Positions 7,497 through 15,173 of a DNA stretch of 15,810 nucleotides are shown piece after piece (position 1 is the first letter of the stretch; each line of letters opens with the position of its first letter). A model generated the notes under the pieces. The model did no database searches. It was not told the origin of the DNA and was given only the letters and a program-made list of their open reading frames with translations. Source of the stretch: Ruminococcus sp. UBA1780. GTDB lineage: Bacteria; Bacillota; Clostridia; Oscillospirales; Ruminococcaceae. Where the stretch lies: contig DCGK01000005.1 in the NCBI GenBank assembly GCA_002315235.1, positions 10,229 through 26,038 of the forward strand, given 5' to 3'. Position numbers and translations under genes: made by a program.

Positions 7497-8792
7497 ATGA
7501 GCTTAAACATCAAACGTGAAGTCATTGCTGACGGCGTGGCATTTTCCGAAATAGTGGATAAAAAAATCAAGACAAGTGTTTTAAAAATAAAATTTATTAC
7601 TGAACTTTCGGAGAAGGATGCACCGCTGAATTCAATGGCGGCTATGCTTATTGGATCCTCAAACAGCAGGATCAGGTCGTATTCAGAAATGTCAGACAAA
7701 CTGAATGCTCTTTACGGATCTTCATTATATACTGATACATCAAAGAGCGGTGACTGCCAGTTTATTTCATTTACCGCAGACTGTATTGACAACCGTTTCG
7801 CACTTGAATCAGAGGATATTCTTGGTCAGCTGCTTGATATAGCACATGACTGTATTTTCAGTCCGAATGTTAATGAAAACGGATTTGACAGTACCGAATT
7901 TGAACTCAAAAGAAGAGAGCTTATCGAAAGCATTCAGGCTGAGATAAACAATAAGAGAGGATATGCACTTCTTAATTCACAGAAGCATATTTTTAAGGAT
8001 GAACCGTGTTCATATCCGCAGTACGGAACAGTTGAAAATGCTCAGAAGATAACCCCGCAGGAGGTTTATGACGCATTCAGAAGGCTGATTAAGACAGCAG
8101 TAACCGAGATATACTTTGTTTCAGCTTCTGAAAACCCTTCTGTTAAGGAAAGGTTCAGAAAGGCATTTTCAGCAGTTGAACGCTGCCCGCAGACACCTAA
8201 GCTGCGCACAGTAAGCCCTCTGAAGCATGAAATATGCTATGCATCTGATACTGTTGAGATGAAGCAGTCCAAGGTTATAATGGCGTTCAAGACCTCGAGT
8301 GAAGACAGAAACGCATGTACGGTTGTTTCAAGAATGTTCGGCGGAACAACATTTTCAAGGCTCTTTACAAATGTCCGCGAAAAGATGAGTCTCTGCTACT
8401 ACTGTTCGGCCGGATATATTTACAGCAAGGGCACCATGCTTGTTGACAGCGGCGTTGAGAAGGAAAACACCGAAAAACTTACAGCTGAGATTATTAACCA
8501 GCTGAATGCACTTAAAAACGGAGATTTTACTGACGAGGAGCTTCTCGATACCAAGCTGTACATGATTAATTCAGTAAAATCAGTAAATGATTCTCCTAAT
8601 CAGATTATCAACTGGTATTTTTCATCATACTGCACAGGCGAAATGCTCTCTCCGGAAGAATACACAGAACGGATAATGGCTGTTACACGAGAGGAAGTTA
8701 CTGAAGCGGCAAAGTCCTTTGAACCTGATACGGTTTATGTAATGGAAGCTGCGGAAGGCAGCCAGGCGGAAGAGGAGGACTTTGATGAATAA
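7497..8792 (+). CDS. yfmF: M16-family peptidase-like protein YfmF (no zinc motif)
   Basis: A 431-residue member of the M16 (pitrilysin-like) family, matching the partner protein associated in Bacillus with 5-aminopentanol modification of elongation factor P (B. subtilis locus ymfF; database name YfmF). The HxxEH zinc motif expected in the first 100 residues is absent; that region reads LNSMAAMLIGSSNSRI (about 44-59), so it is probably non-catalytic. The C-terminal half keeps the LFTNVREKMSLCYYCS segment (about 289-304), typical of the substrate-contacting R/Y region. It would pair with the active YfmH encoded next, like the alpha/beta subunits of other M16 heterodimers. The ATG at 7497 is preceded by GGAAGG with 9 bases spacing; the in-frame TTG at 7440 would lie within the leader hairpin. 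It overlaps yfmH by 8 bases. The exact biochemical role of the family is not settled. Confidence 0.88.
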   Translation: MSLNIKREVIADGVAFSEIVDKKIKTSVLKIKFITELSEKDAPLNSMAAMLIGSSNSRIRSYSEMSDKLNALYGSSLYTDTSKSGDCQFISFTADCIDNRFALESEDILGQLLDIAHDCIFSPNVNENGFDSTEFELKRRELIESIQAEINNKRGYALLNSQKHIFKDEPCSYPQYGTVENAQKITPQEVYDAFRRLIKTAVTEIYFVSASENPSVKERFRKAFSAVERCPQTPKLRTVSPLKHEICYASDTVEMKQSKVIMAFKTSSEDRNACTVVSRMFGGTTFSRLFTNVREKMSLCYYCSAGYIYSKGTMLVDSGVEKENTEKLTAEIINQLNALKNGDFTDEELLDTKLYMINSVKSVNDSPNQIINWYFSSYCTGEMLSPEEYTERIMAVTREEVTEAAKSFEPDTVYVMEAAEGSQAEEEDFDE

Positions 8793-10056
8793 GCAGATAA
8801 TCAGAAATGAGCTTACCGGTGACGAATACACATATATCCGCCATGACAGCGGACTGGATATTCTTGTATGGGAAATGGAGGGCTACTCAACTACAGAGGC
8901 TCTTTTCGGAACAAAGTACGGTTCTGTAAACACACGCTTTAAAACGGCTGGTGACAGTGATTTTACCGTCGTTCCGGAGGGTATTGCACATTTTCTTGAG
9001 CATAAGCTTTTTGAGAATGAAGACTGTGATGCTTTTGAGCTCTACGCAAAGACCGGAGCTTCAGCAAATGCATATACCTCATTTGACAAGACATGCTATC
9101 TTTTCAGCTGCTCTGACAACTACAGGGAAAGTCTTGAAATTCTTCTGGGATTTGTTCAGGAACCTTATTTTACACAGGAGACTGTTGACAAGGAGCAGGG
9201 AATCATTGCCCAGGAAATAAAAATGGGAAATGACAATCCGGGAAACAGGGTATTTTACAATATGCTGAAGTGCCTTTATCACAGCCATCCGGTTAAAACC
9301 GACATTGCCGGTACGGTGGAAAGCATAAAAAAGATAGATGCTGACCTCCTGTACAAGTGTTACGATACATTCTACAACCTCAATAACATGGTTCTTGTTG
9401 TTGCCGGAAATGTTAAGACTGATGAAGTGCTTGAGATTGCGGACAGAAAACTCCGCAAATGCGAGGACAAGGGCCTTCAGACAGTTTTTCCTGATGAGCC
9501 TGACAGCATTGTGACTGACAGAATTACAGAAAAGATGTCAGTCGGAATTCCGCTTTTCAGCATCGGATTCAAGTCAGAGCCGAAAACAGGATATGAAGCT
9601 CTGAAAACAGAGCTGGAAGCATTTGTGGCTCTGAGCGTTATTGCAGACCCGGCTTCGCCTCTTTACAGCAGCATGATGGATGAAGGGCTTATCAACACAT
9701 CGTTCGCAACAGAAGTATTTTCAGGCGAAGGGTATTTTACATCAGTCTTCGGCGGCGAATCAGCGGACCCTGAGGCAGTTTTCGGAAGAATAAAAGAAGA
9801 AATTTCAAGAATCTGCAGGGAAGGCATGGACCGCAGTCTGTATGAAAATATCAAGAAATATACATACGGCTCATCAGTAAGAGAGCTTTCAAATCCCGAA
9901 TCTGTGGCTTCACTTATGATAAACAGTTATTTCGCGGATGTATCACCATTTGACAGTCTTAAGGTTCTTTCCGAAATGACTTATGATGATGTAATGAACT
10001 TTATAAGAACACGTCTGGATTCCGAAAAGGCTGTTCTTTCAGTGGTGGAGGGGTGA
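8785..10056 (+). CDS. yfmH: M16-family zinc peptidase YfmH
   Basis: Active-type M16 metallopeptidase of 423 residues, homologous to the protein linked to EF-P 5-aminopentanol modification (B. subtilis locus ymfH; database name YfmH). The inverted zinc motif HFLEH is at about 69-73, followed by KLFE. The downstream Glu expected as third ligand is probably E144 in IIAQEIKM. GASANAYTSFDKTCYLFSC (about 91-109) is a family hallmark. The start is ATG with GAGGAGG 6 bases upstream; the preceding TTG is less likely. The ATG lies inside the yfmF stop region (ATGAATAA), indicating translational coupling and balanced production of the two subunits. It ends 4 bases before lgt. The natural substrate is unknown. 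Confidence 0.91.
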   Translation: MNKQIIRNELTGDEYTYIRHDSGLDILVWEMEGYSTTEALFGTKYGSVNTRFKTAGDSDFTVVPEGIAHFLEHKLFENEDCDAFELYAKTGASANAYTSFDKTCYLFSCSDNYRESLEILLGFVQEPYFTQETVDKEQGIIAQEIKMGNDNPGNRVFYNMLKCLYHSHPVKTDIAGTVESIKKIDADLLYKCYDTFYNLNNMVLVVAGNVKTDEVLEIADRKLRKCEDKGLQTVFPDEPDSIVTDRITEKMSVGIPLFSIGFKSEPKTGYEALKTELEAFVALSVIADPASPLYSSMMDEGLINTSFATEVFSGEGYFTSVFGGESADPEAVFGRIKEEISRICREGMDRSLYENIKKYTYGSSVRELSNPESVASLMINSYFADVSPFDSLKVLSEMTYDDVMNFIRTRLDSEKAVLSVVEG

Positions 10057-10060
10057 AATC

Positions 10061-11110
10061 ATGGATGTGACAACACTTAATCTTCAGCCTGACCAGATTG
10101 CTTTTCCGGGACTCGGAATAGACGGGATAACGGTACACAGCACGGCATTCACCGTGTTCGGCATATCTATCGCCTGGTACGGGATACTGATTACAGCGGG
10201 TATGATAATTGCAATCATGTTTGCGTACACCCAGATGAAAAAATTCGGAATCAGCGGCGACCGTGCAACCGATGTTATTATTTCCGGAATAGTCGGCGGA
10301 ATAGTTGGCGCCCGTGCTTACTACGTAATTATGAACTGGAGTGAGTATGCGGCTAATCCGAAGGAAATTCTGATGACCCGAAACGGCGGACTGGCTATTT
10401 ACGGAGGTATAATCGGCGCACTTACTGTCGGACTGATTGCATGCAGAATCAGAAAGGTAAAGGTTCTTCCTATGTTTGATATTGCGTCAATGGGATTTCT
10501 TATCGGACAGGGAATAGGAAGATGGGGAAACTTCTTCAATCATGAGGCCTTCGGACGAAACACAGACCTCCCGTGGGGAATGACAAGCGGACGTATTCAG
10601 CAGTGGATATCTGATTTCGGTGAATACGGCACAATAAATGCAGGACTTACTCCTGACAGATGTGTTCATCCGTGTTTCCTTTACGAGTCAGTATGGTGTC
10701 TTGCGGGATTTTTTGTACTTTTTTTTATTTCGAAAAAGAGAAAATTTGACGGACAGATTTTTCTGACTTATGTTTTATGGTACGGCGCAGGACGCTCCGT
10801 TATCGAAAGCTTAAGAACAGACAGTCTTATGCTTGGCAGCAGCATCCGCGTTTCACAGCTGCTTGCAGTTGTATCTGCTCTGACGGCACTTATCCTTCTT
10901 GCGGTAATCATTTCAAAGGTAAACAGAATGGGTGATGATTACGTTCTTTACAGGGATACAGAGGCTTCAAAGGCACTTATTGCTGCGGATGAAGCTGAGT
11001 TAAAGTCATCCGGGAAGAAGAACAGCAAGTCAGAAGAAAGCACTGAAAAGGAAAATAAATCCGAAACTGATGAGGAATACAAATCAATAGCATCCTCTGA
11101 AGACGAATAA
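10061..11110 (+). CDS. lgt: Prolipoprotein diacylglyceryl transferase, Lgt
   Basis: Integral membrane enzyme that transfers diacylglycerol from phosphatidylglycerol to the lipobox cysteine of prolipoproteins, the first step of lipoprotein maturation. The 349-residue protein has several hydrophobic segments and the Lgt signature GRWGNFFNHEAFG at 153-165. HPCFLYES (203-210) and GRSVIESLRTDS (244-255) are further conserved motifs. After the last membrane segment (ending about 286) comes a roughly 60-residue hydrophilic tail rich in Lys, Glu and Ser, not part of the catalytic core. The ATG at 10061 uses GGAGGGG located inside the end of yfmH, with a 4-base gap, so it belongs to the yfmF-yfmH unit. 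The SBP lipoprotein at 3125 is a probable substrate. Confidence 0.96.
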   Translation: MDVTTLNLQPDQIAFPGLGIDGITVHSTAFTVFGISIAWYGILITAGMIIAIMFAYTQMKKFGISGDRATDVIISGIVGGIVGARAYYVIMNWSEYAANPKEILMTRNGGLAIYGGIIGALTVGLIACRIRKVKVLPMFDIASMGFLIGQGIGRWGNFFNHEAFGRNTDLPWGMTSGRIQQWISDFGEYGTINAGLTPDRCVHPCFLYESVWCLAGFFVLFFISKKRKFDGQIFLTYVLWYGAGRSVIESLRTDSLMLGSSIRVSQLLAVVSALTALILLAVIISKVNRMGDDYVLYRDTEASKALIAADEAELKSSGKKNSKSEESTEKENKSETDEEYKSIASSEDE

Positions 11111-11167
11111 TCATAACAACACAGAGTTTTGAAAAAAGTTCATAATTCATACAAAGGAGAAATAACC

Positions 11168-12025
11168 ATGGCAAACATTATCAGCGGCAAGGAAGTTTCA
11201 CTCAAGGTAAAAGGCGAAGTTCGCGAAAAGGCTCTCGAACTTAAGGCAAAGGGCATTGAAATAGGCCTTGCAGTAATCATCGTAGGCGATAACCCTGCAT
11301 CAAGAGTTTATGTAAACAACAAGAAGAAGGCATGCGATGAGGTAGGCTTTGTATCCTACGAGTATGCACTTCCTGAAGAAACAACTCAGCAGGAGCTTCT
11401 TGACCTTGTAAACAGACTCAATAACGATGACAAGGTAAACGGTATTCTCGTTCAGCTTCCGCTTCCGAAGCAGATTGACGAAAATGCAGTTATCAATGCT
11501 ATCTCACCTGACAAGGATGTTGATGCATTCCATCCTTTCAATGTCGGTAAGATTATGATTGGTGAATATGCATTTCTTCCATGCACACCGGCAGGCATTA
11601 TGGAGCTCATCGACAGCACAGGCGTTGAGATTGCCGGCAAGTCATGTGTTGTAATCGGCAGAAGCAATATCGTAGGCAAGCCGATGTCAATGCTCCTTCT
11701 TCACAGAAGCGGTACAGTTACTGTATGCCACTCAAAGACAAGGAATCTTAAGGAAATCTGTTCACAGGCTGATATCCTTGTTGCTGCAGTAGGCAGACCA
11801 AACTTTGTAACAGGTGATATGGTTAAGGAAGGTGCCGTTGTTATCGACGTAGGCATCAACAGAATGGAAGACGGAAAGCTCTGCGGTGACGTTAATTTTG
11901 CAGAAGCTGAAAAGAAGGCTTCATTCATTACACCTGTTCCGGGCGGCGTTGGCCCTATGACAATTGCAATGCTTATGAAGAATACTCTTACATCAGCAAT
12001 GATTAAGAACGGAATCACTGAATAA
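11168..12025 (+). CDS. folD: Bifunctional methylenetetrahydrofolate dehydrogenase/cyclohydrolase, FolD
   Basis: Cytoplasmic one-carbon enzyme interconverting 5,10-methylene-, methenyl- and 10-formyl-tetrahydrofolate with NADP(H). The 285-residue length is normal. Motifs: Y48 and K52 in YVNNKKKACDEVGF (catalytic Tyr/Lys), LVQLPLPKQI, PDKDVDAFHPFNVG, PCTPAGIMEL, the nucleotide-binding GRSNIVGKPM, and C-terminal TPVPGGVGPMTIAML. The ATG at 11168 has AAAGGAG with 8 bases spacing; an in-frame TTG at 11129 has no ribosome binding site. The 57-base gap after lgt shows no clear promoter, so read-through from lgt is likely. Codon choice looks more strongly biased than in the lipoprotein gene, consistent with high expression. 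Confidence 0.97.
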   Translation: MANIISGKEVSLKVKGEVREKALELKAKGIEIGLAVIIVGDNPASRVYVNNKKKACDEVGFVSYEYALPEETTQQELLDLVNRLNNDDKVNGILVQLPLPKQIDENAVINAISPDKDVDAFHPFNVGKIMIGEYAFLPCTPAGIMELIDSTGVEIAGKSCVVIGRSNIVGKPMSMLLLHRSGTVTVCHSKTRNLKEICSQADILVAAVGRPNFVTGDMVKEGAVVIDVGINRMEDGKLCGDVNFAEAEKKASFITPVPGGVGPMTIAMLMKNTLTSAMIKNGITE

Positions 12026-12046
12026 TTTCAGTTTTAATCTGAATGA

Positions 12047-12093
12047 AACAACCCCCGGAAAGAGCGGATAACTCTGTCCGGGGGATTGTTTTT
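12047..12093. terminator. Terminator between folD and the convergent regulator gene
   Basis: CCCCCGGA (12052-12059) pairs with TCCGGGGG (12077-12084). AACAA/TTGTT extends the stem outward with a one-base bulge, and AGAG/CTCT can pair inside the loop. A T run (12089-12093) follows on the plus strand, which suits termination of folD. On the minus strand a shorter TTGTTT follows, so it may also serve the convergent regulator gene. Confidence 0.85.
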
Positions 12094-12101
12094 GCAGGAC
12101 T

Positions 12102-13223
12102 TTATTCATCCTGCGGTATAATATAACCGTCTGCACCAAAAACGACTTCATCAGGAGCCGGTACGGTGTAAATATCTGTTTCCGGGTCATCCTGTACTGC
12201 TTCATCACAGTCGTCAATTATATAGCACGGAACATAGAACCATCTTTTTGAGTTAAGATCCTGTCCTATATAAAAGTAATCCTGTATCTCAGAGGGAACA
12301 TCGGTATACAGCAGAAACTCAGGCATAACGTATGCATGCTCGTTTTTATCAGTAACGATTACCGTGTTCTCATCAAAGTAAAACCGGTGACAGTACCGGT
12401 ACTGCCCGGCTGCATCGGTAAGCTTTATGCATTCATTCAGGTCCACGTCAACAAGTGAAGTAACTATTCCGTACGGACCGTTCTCTTCAAATATATACCT
12501 TGTACCGGTTGACTCGTCAGTCATGTATTCAAGCGGCACTTCCGGATACGGTTCTTCTTCTGATATTACACCTGAATCGACGGAAGAAAAATACCGGGGA
12601 GTGTTCAGTGAATAGATAAAATACGAAACAAAGCATATCATTGGTATTCCAAGTAAAACAGTTGCAAGTATAAGTCCTGACAAAGCAAGTTTTCTTCCGG
12701 AAAACTTTTTTCTTCTGTTAAAATGTCTGTTTCGTCTTTCCGCTTGTCTGTCTGCCTGTGATGAGCTGCTTTCTCCTGTACTGTAATTATTGTACTGAGC
12801 AAGTCCGCCGCGGGAAGAAACTACTTCGTGATGAAAAATGTGCCGGTCTGCAGGCTGAGTGTTCTGCGGATAGATTTCCTCCTGTGCTGAATTTACAGGA
12901 TACGCAGTCCGCATACGTTCCGGATAGCCGCAGTCCGGTTCGGATTCGCTTTCCGGCATGGTGACGCATTCCTTTGACAGATTTATAGCTTTCCTGGGAG
13001 ATGAAAATCTGCCTGATGATGAAGCTGGTCTGTCCTTCAGAAGATCATCAAGTGAGATGCTGAAGCGTTCACTTATATGTATGAGTTTGTCTATTTCAGG
13101 ATATCCTTTGCCGCGTTCCCATTTTGATACTGACTGACGGGATACATTGAGCATTTCGGCAAGCTCTTCCTGTGAAATACCGTGTTCCTGTCGTAAAAGC
13201 TGAAGCTTTGAGGCAAATGACAT
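12102..13223 (-). CDS. Membrane-tethered XRE-family transcriptional regulator
   Basis: A 373-residue protein with an N-terminal helix-turn-helix of the XRE/HTH_3 type (about residues 6-62; GISQEELAEMLNVSRQSVSKWE is the classic core). A long Ser/Glu/Arg-rich linker follows (about 63-165). A basic stretch (RRNRHFNRRKKFSGRK, 163-178) leads into a single membrane segment (about 179-205). By the positive-inside rule the DNA-binding part is cytoplasmic and residues 206-373 lie outside. The outer part is acidic, with four cysteines (C265, C278, C333, C339) and Tyr/Phe-rich strands; I do not recognise a named domain. It may sense an envelope or external signal and repress genes directly from the membrane. 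The ATG is preceded by AAAGGAG with about 9 bases spacing. A palindrome overlaps its promoter, suggesting autoregulation. Targets and signal are unknown. Confidence 0.85.
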   Translation of the reverse strand: MSFASKLQLLRQEHGISQEELAEMLNVSRQSVSKWERGKGYPEIDKLIHISERFSISLDDLLKDRPASSSGRFSSPRKAINLSKECVTMPESESEPDCGYPERMRTAYPVNSAQEEIYPQNTQPADRHIFHHEVVSSRGGLAQYNNYSTGESSSSQADRQAERRNRHFNRRKKFSGRKLALSGLILATVLLGIPMICFVSYFIYSLNTPRYFSSVDSGVISEEEPYPEVPLEYMTDESTGTRYIFEENGPYGIVTSLVDVDLNECIKLTDAAGQYRYCHRFYFDENTVIVTDKNEHAYVMPEFLLYTDVPSEIQDYFYIGQDLNSKRWFYVPCYIIDDCDEAVQDDPETDIYTVPAPDEVVFGADGYIIPQDE

Positions 13224-13262
13224 AAGCTGTTTCTCCTTTCTCTGCTGTCATGTTGTCATTTA

Positions 13263-13290
13263 ACTGTATCTATGATATCATAGGTACAGT
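13263..13290. promoter_or_regulatory. 28-bp palindromic operator upstream of the XRE regulator
   Basis: A loop-free palindrome centred between 13276 and 13277 matches at 13 of 14 base pairs. The core CTATGATATCATAG (13270-13283) is perfect; flanking CTGTA/TACAG are also symmetric, with a single mismatched pair at 13269/13284. It covers the predicted -10 box of the minus-strand regulator, the classic position for an autorepressor. It also lies upstream of the divergent YihY-type gene, so it could affect both. Confidence 0.8.
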
Positions 13291-13304
13291 AAAAAAACAA
13301 TCAA
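13277..13304 (-). promoter_or_regulatory. Promoter of the XRE regulator gene
   Basis: On the minus strand, TTGATT (13299-13304) and TATGAT (13277-13282) are separated by 16 bases. The -10 hexamer forms half of the centre of the palindrome, so a protein bound there would block polymerase. Confidence 0.6.
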
Positions 13305-13439
13305 TCAGAAGTATACATTTTAATTTTTTTATAAAAATCCGAAAAATAAAGTGTGCAACTTAAAGTTTACATGCACGGAGCTGCGCTGGTTTATTCAGAA
13401 ATCAGCACAGGGACAGCTGTTTTATATGAGGTAAAAAAT

Positions 13440-14309
13440 TTGAAGAATAAAAAAATAAAATTCAGTCCGTTAAAGGAAATACTGAATATCAGCAATGCAA
13501 TGCGTGACAACAACACGGCTGCGTTTGCAGCAAGCTCCGCATTCTTTTTCATACTCACATTTTTCCCGCTTGCCATGCTGCTTATGTCGCTGCTGCATTA
13601 TACCAACCTTACGCAGGAGCAGCTTACCGGACTTATGGAAACAGTGGTACCGCCGGAGATGTTTTCGTTTGTAAGCGGGATAATAACTGAGGTGTACGGA
13701 AAAACAGCGGTAACTGTATCTCTTTCCGCGCTTATTATTCTGTGGACATCCGGAAAGGGATTTATGGCTCTCAAGAGCGGAATGGACGCCGCGGCAGGTA
13801 CGGAAAAGAAGAAAAACTATTTCTTCCTCAGACTTATGGGAACCGCCAATGCCGTTGTGTTTATGGCAATGATAATACTTTCACTTGCTCTCGGTGTATT
13901 CGGAAAAATGCTTGAGGAGATACTGGAAAACCATATCGAGGTTCCGGGAAGCTTTTTTGAGATACTTGTCACATTCCGCAAGGTTATTCTTATAGCAGTC
14001 TTTGTCGCGATGTTTACTCTTTCATACAGATTTACCCCGGACTGGAAGACAAGCAGGAGAACCGGAGGAAAGAAGATACGGATTATGTCACTGCTTCCCG
14101 GTGCCGCAGCAGCAGGTGTGGCCTGGCAGATTTATTCGGCACTGTTTTCACTGTATATCCGGTATACAGGCGGATTTGAAAACATGTACGGAAGTCTTGC
14201 AACATTCATAGCCGTAATGCTCTGGTTCTACGGATGCATGTACATACTTCTCGCCGGCATGGAGATAAATGTATGGTATATAACCTGGCAGGACAGGAAT
14301 GAGGAATAG
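13440..14309 (+). CDS. YihY/BrkB-family inner membrane protein
   Basis: A multi-pass membrane protein of the YihY/virulence factor BrkB family (once misnamed RNase BN), 289 residues from the chosen start. Six hydrophobic segments are visible at about 29-51, 90-103, 131-155, 177-195, 215-240 and 246-272. The family pattern TAAFAASSAFFFILTFFPL near the N-terminus and YGSLATFIAVMLWFYG (250-265) support the call. The TTG at 13440 has GAGG (13428-13431) with 8 bases spacing and gives the short basic N-terminus usual for the family. In-frame alternatives GTG 13353 (318 residues) and ATG 13371 lack a ribosome binding site. It is divergent from the XRE regulator. No convincing promoter was found; a TTTACA at 13365 has no good -10. 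The molecular function of the family is not established. Confidence 0.86.
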   Translation: MKNKKIKFSPLKEILNISNAMRDNNTAAFAASSAFFFILTFFPLAMLLMSLLHYTNLTQEQLTGLMETVVPPEMFSFVSGIITEVYGKTAVTVSLSALIILWTSGKGFMALKSGMDAAAGTEKKKNYFFLRLMGTANAVVFMAMIILSLALGVFGKMLEEILENHIEVPGSFFEILVTFRKVILIAVFVAMFTLSYRFTPDWKTSRRTGGKKIRIMSLLPGAAAAGVAWQIYSALFSLYIRYTGGFENMYGSLATFIAVMLWFYGCMYILLAGMEINVWYITWQDRNEE

Positions 14310-14320
14310 AATTATTTTCT

Positions 14321-14350
14321 GCGTTCACTATATTTAATGCGTTTACAATA
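14321..14350 (+). repeat. Two direct repeats upstream of the SUFU-like gene promoter
   Basis: GCGTTCACTATA (14321-14332) and GCGTTTACAATA (14339-14350) agree at 10 of 12 positions and start 18 bases apart. They lie about 45-75 bases upstream of the -35 box of the next gene, where an activator could bind. The pattern is short and could be chance. Confidence 0.35.
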
Positions 14351-14393
14351 GTTACCGGACGTTATTGCAATGCTATAAATATATGAAAACTCA

Positions 14394-14421
14394 TTGACAA
14401 AATCAGTATATTTGATATAAT
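14394..14421 (+). promoter_or_regulatory. Perfect-consensus sigma-A promoter for the SUFU-like gene
   Basis: TTGACA (14394-14399), a 16-base spacer, and TATAAT (14416-14421) preceded by TG (14413-14414). Both hexamers match consensus exactly and the -10 is extended, so this should be a strong promoter. It may also feed alaS downstream, because no terminator is seen between the two genes. Confidence 0.9.
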
Positions 14422-14468
14422 TATAGTATGTGTTTTTATACTAAAAATAAAGATCGGAGGATAAACGA

Positions 14469-15101
14469 TTGGCTTTAAATAAATACGAAGAAATAATGAT
14501 AAACGTCCTTAAGGAGACACTCGGCGGAGTTCAGGCTGCATTCTCATACCAGAAGCAGGATGCGGAGCACAAACTCGATATACTTTATGCAAAGCAGAGT
14601 CCCGGAGGCAATTATCTCACAGCATCAACACTCGGACTTATAAACAGAACAACAGGATACAAGGATTCCAATACAGACAAGGATGTACGTGCTGAAATAA
14701 TTATGTCATCATACGGCGGACATGACATGGCAGGAAAGATTCTTTCAACTGCAGGTATCGGAATCTTTGAAACAAATATCCGTTACGGATACGGTACAGT
14801 GCTTAAGGATATAATGAGTCTTTACTATCCTAATTCAGATATGAAGCATCTTTTCCTTATGCTTCCTCCTCCACTCTGGAAGAAGGCATTCGGTGTAACA
14901 GACGCTGATGACTGTCTCATCACATTCCTCTATGCACTTCCTATTTCACAGGCAGAGTGTGACTATATGTCTGAAAACGGTATTGAAGCTCTTCAGAACC
15001 TTTTCGTTGAGAAGAACATTGATATGTTTGACTTTGAAAGAAAATGCGTTTTCAACGGCGGCGGACGTGAAATAAAAGTAACACACAACACAGAAAAATA
15101 A
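14469..15101 (+). CDS. Suppressor-of-fused (SUFU) domain protein, YqcF antitoxin-like
   Basis: A 210-residue soluble protein with no signal or membrane segment. The order of motifs fits the bacterial SUFU fold as in B. subtilis YqcF, the antitoxin/immunity protein of an LXG-type nuclease. Matching segments are an early LGG (18-20), TASTLGL (51-57), RAEIIMSS (74-81), MSLYYPNSDMKHLFLMLPPPLW (116-137 region), ALPISQAE (156-163) and LFVEKNIDMFDFER (178-191). The family call is from recalled motifs, not from a search. The TTG start has CGGAGG (14455-14460) with 8 bases spacing. No toxin gene is adjacent in the window, so it is an orphan immunity-like gene or a SUFU protein with another role. It is 72 bases upstream of alaS with no terminator between. 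Confidence 0.8.
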   Translation: MALNKYEEIMINVLKETLGGVQAAFSYQKQDAEHKLDILYAKQSPGGNYLTASTLGLINRTTGYKDSNTDKDVRAEIIMSSYGGHDMAGKILSTAGIGIFETNIRYGYGTVLKDIMSLYYPNSDMKHLFLMLPPPLWKKAFGVTDADDCLITFLYALPISQAECDYMSENGIEALQNLFVEKNIDMFDFERKCVFNGGGREIKVTHNTEK

Positions 15102-15173
15102 TTATACAGTTATACTGATTTTTTGGTTGCTGTAAAATACTAATTAAATTATAAAAAGGAGCATTATTTAATT

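Noticed and set aside
11111..11167. Separate promoter for folD
   Set aside because: A TTGAAA is present at 11129 but no -10 hexamer lies at a workable distance, so read-through from lgt is simpler.
12102..13223. Open frames on the plus strand inside the XRE regulator gene (12427-12615, 12758-12964)
   Set aside because: They are antisense shadows with no ribosome binding site or recognisable motif; the minus-strand frame has a clear helix-turn-helix and start signals.
7462..14347. Shared AATGCGTTTAC in the leaders of yfmF and the SUFU-like gene as a common regulator site
   Set aside because: A single shared 11-mer is expected by chance several times in a window of this size, and the surrounding arrangement differs (inverted versus direct repeat).
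15102..15173. Possible T-box or terminator before alaS
   Set aside because: The gap is too short for a T-box leader. The only hairpin (CAGT-TAT-ACTG followed by T residues) has a 4-bp stem, too weak to call.
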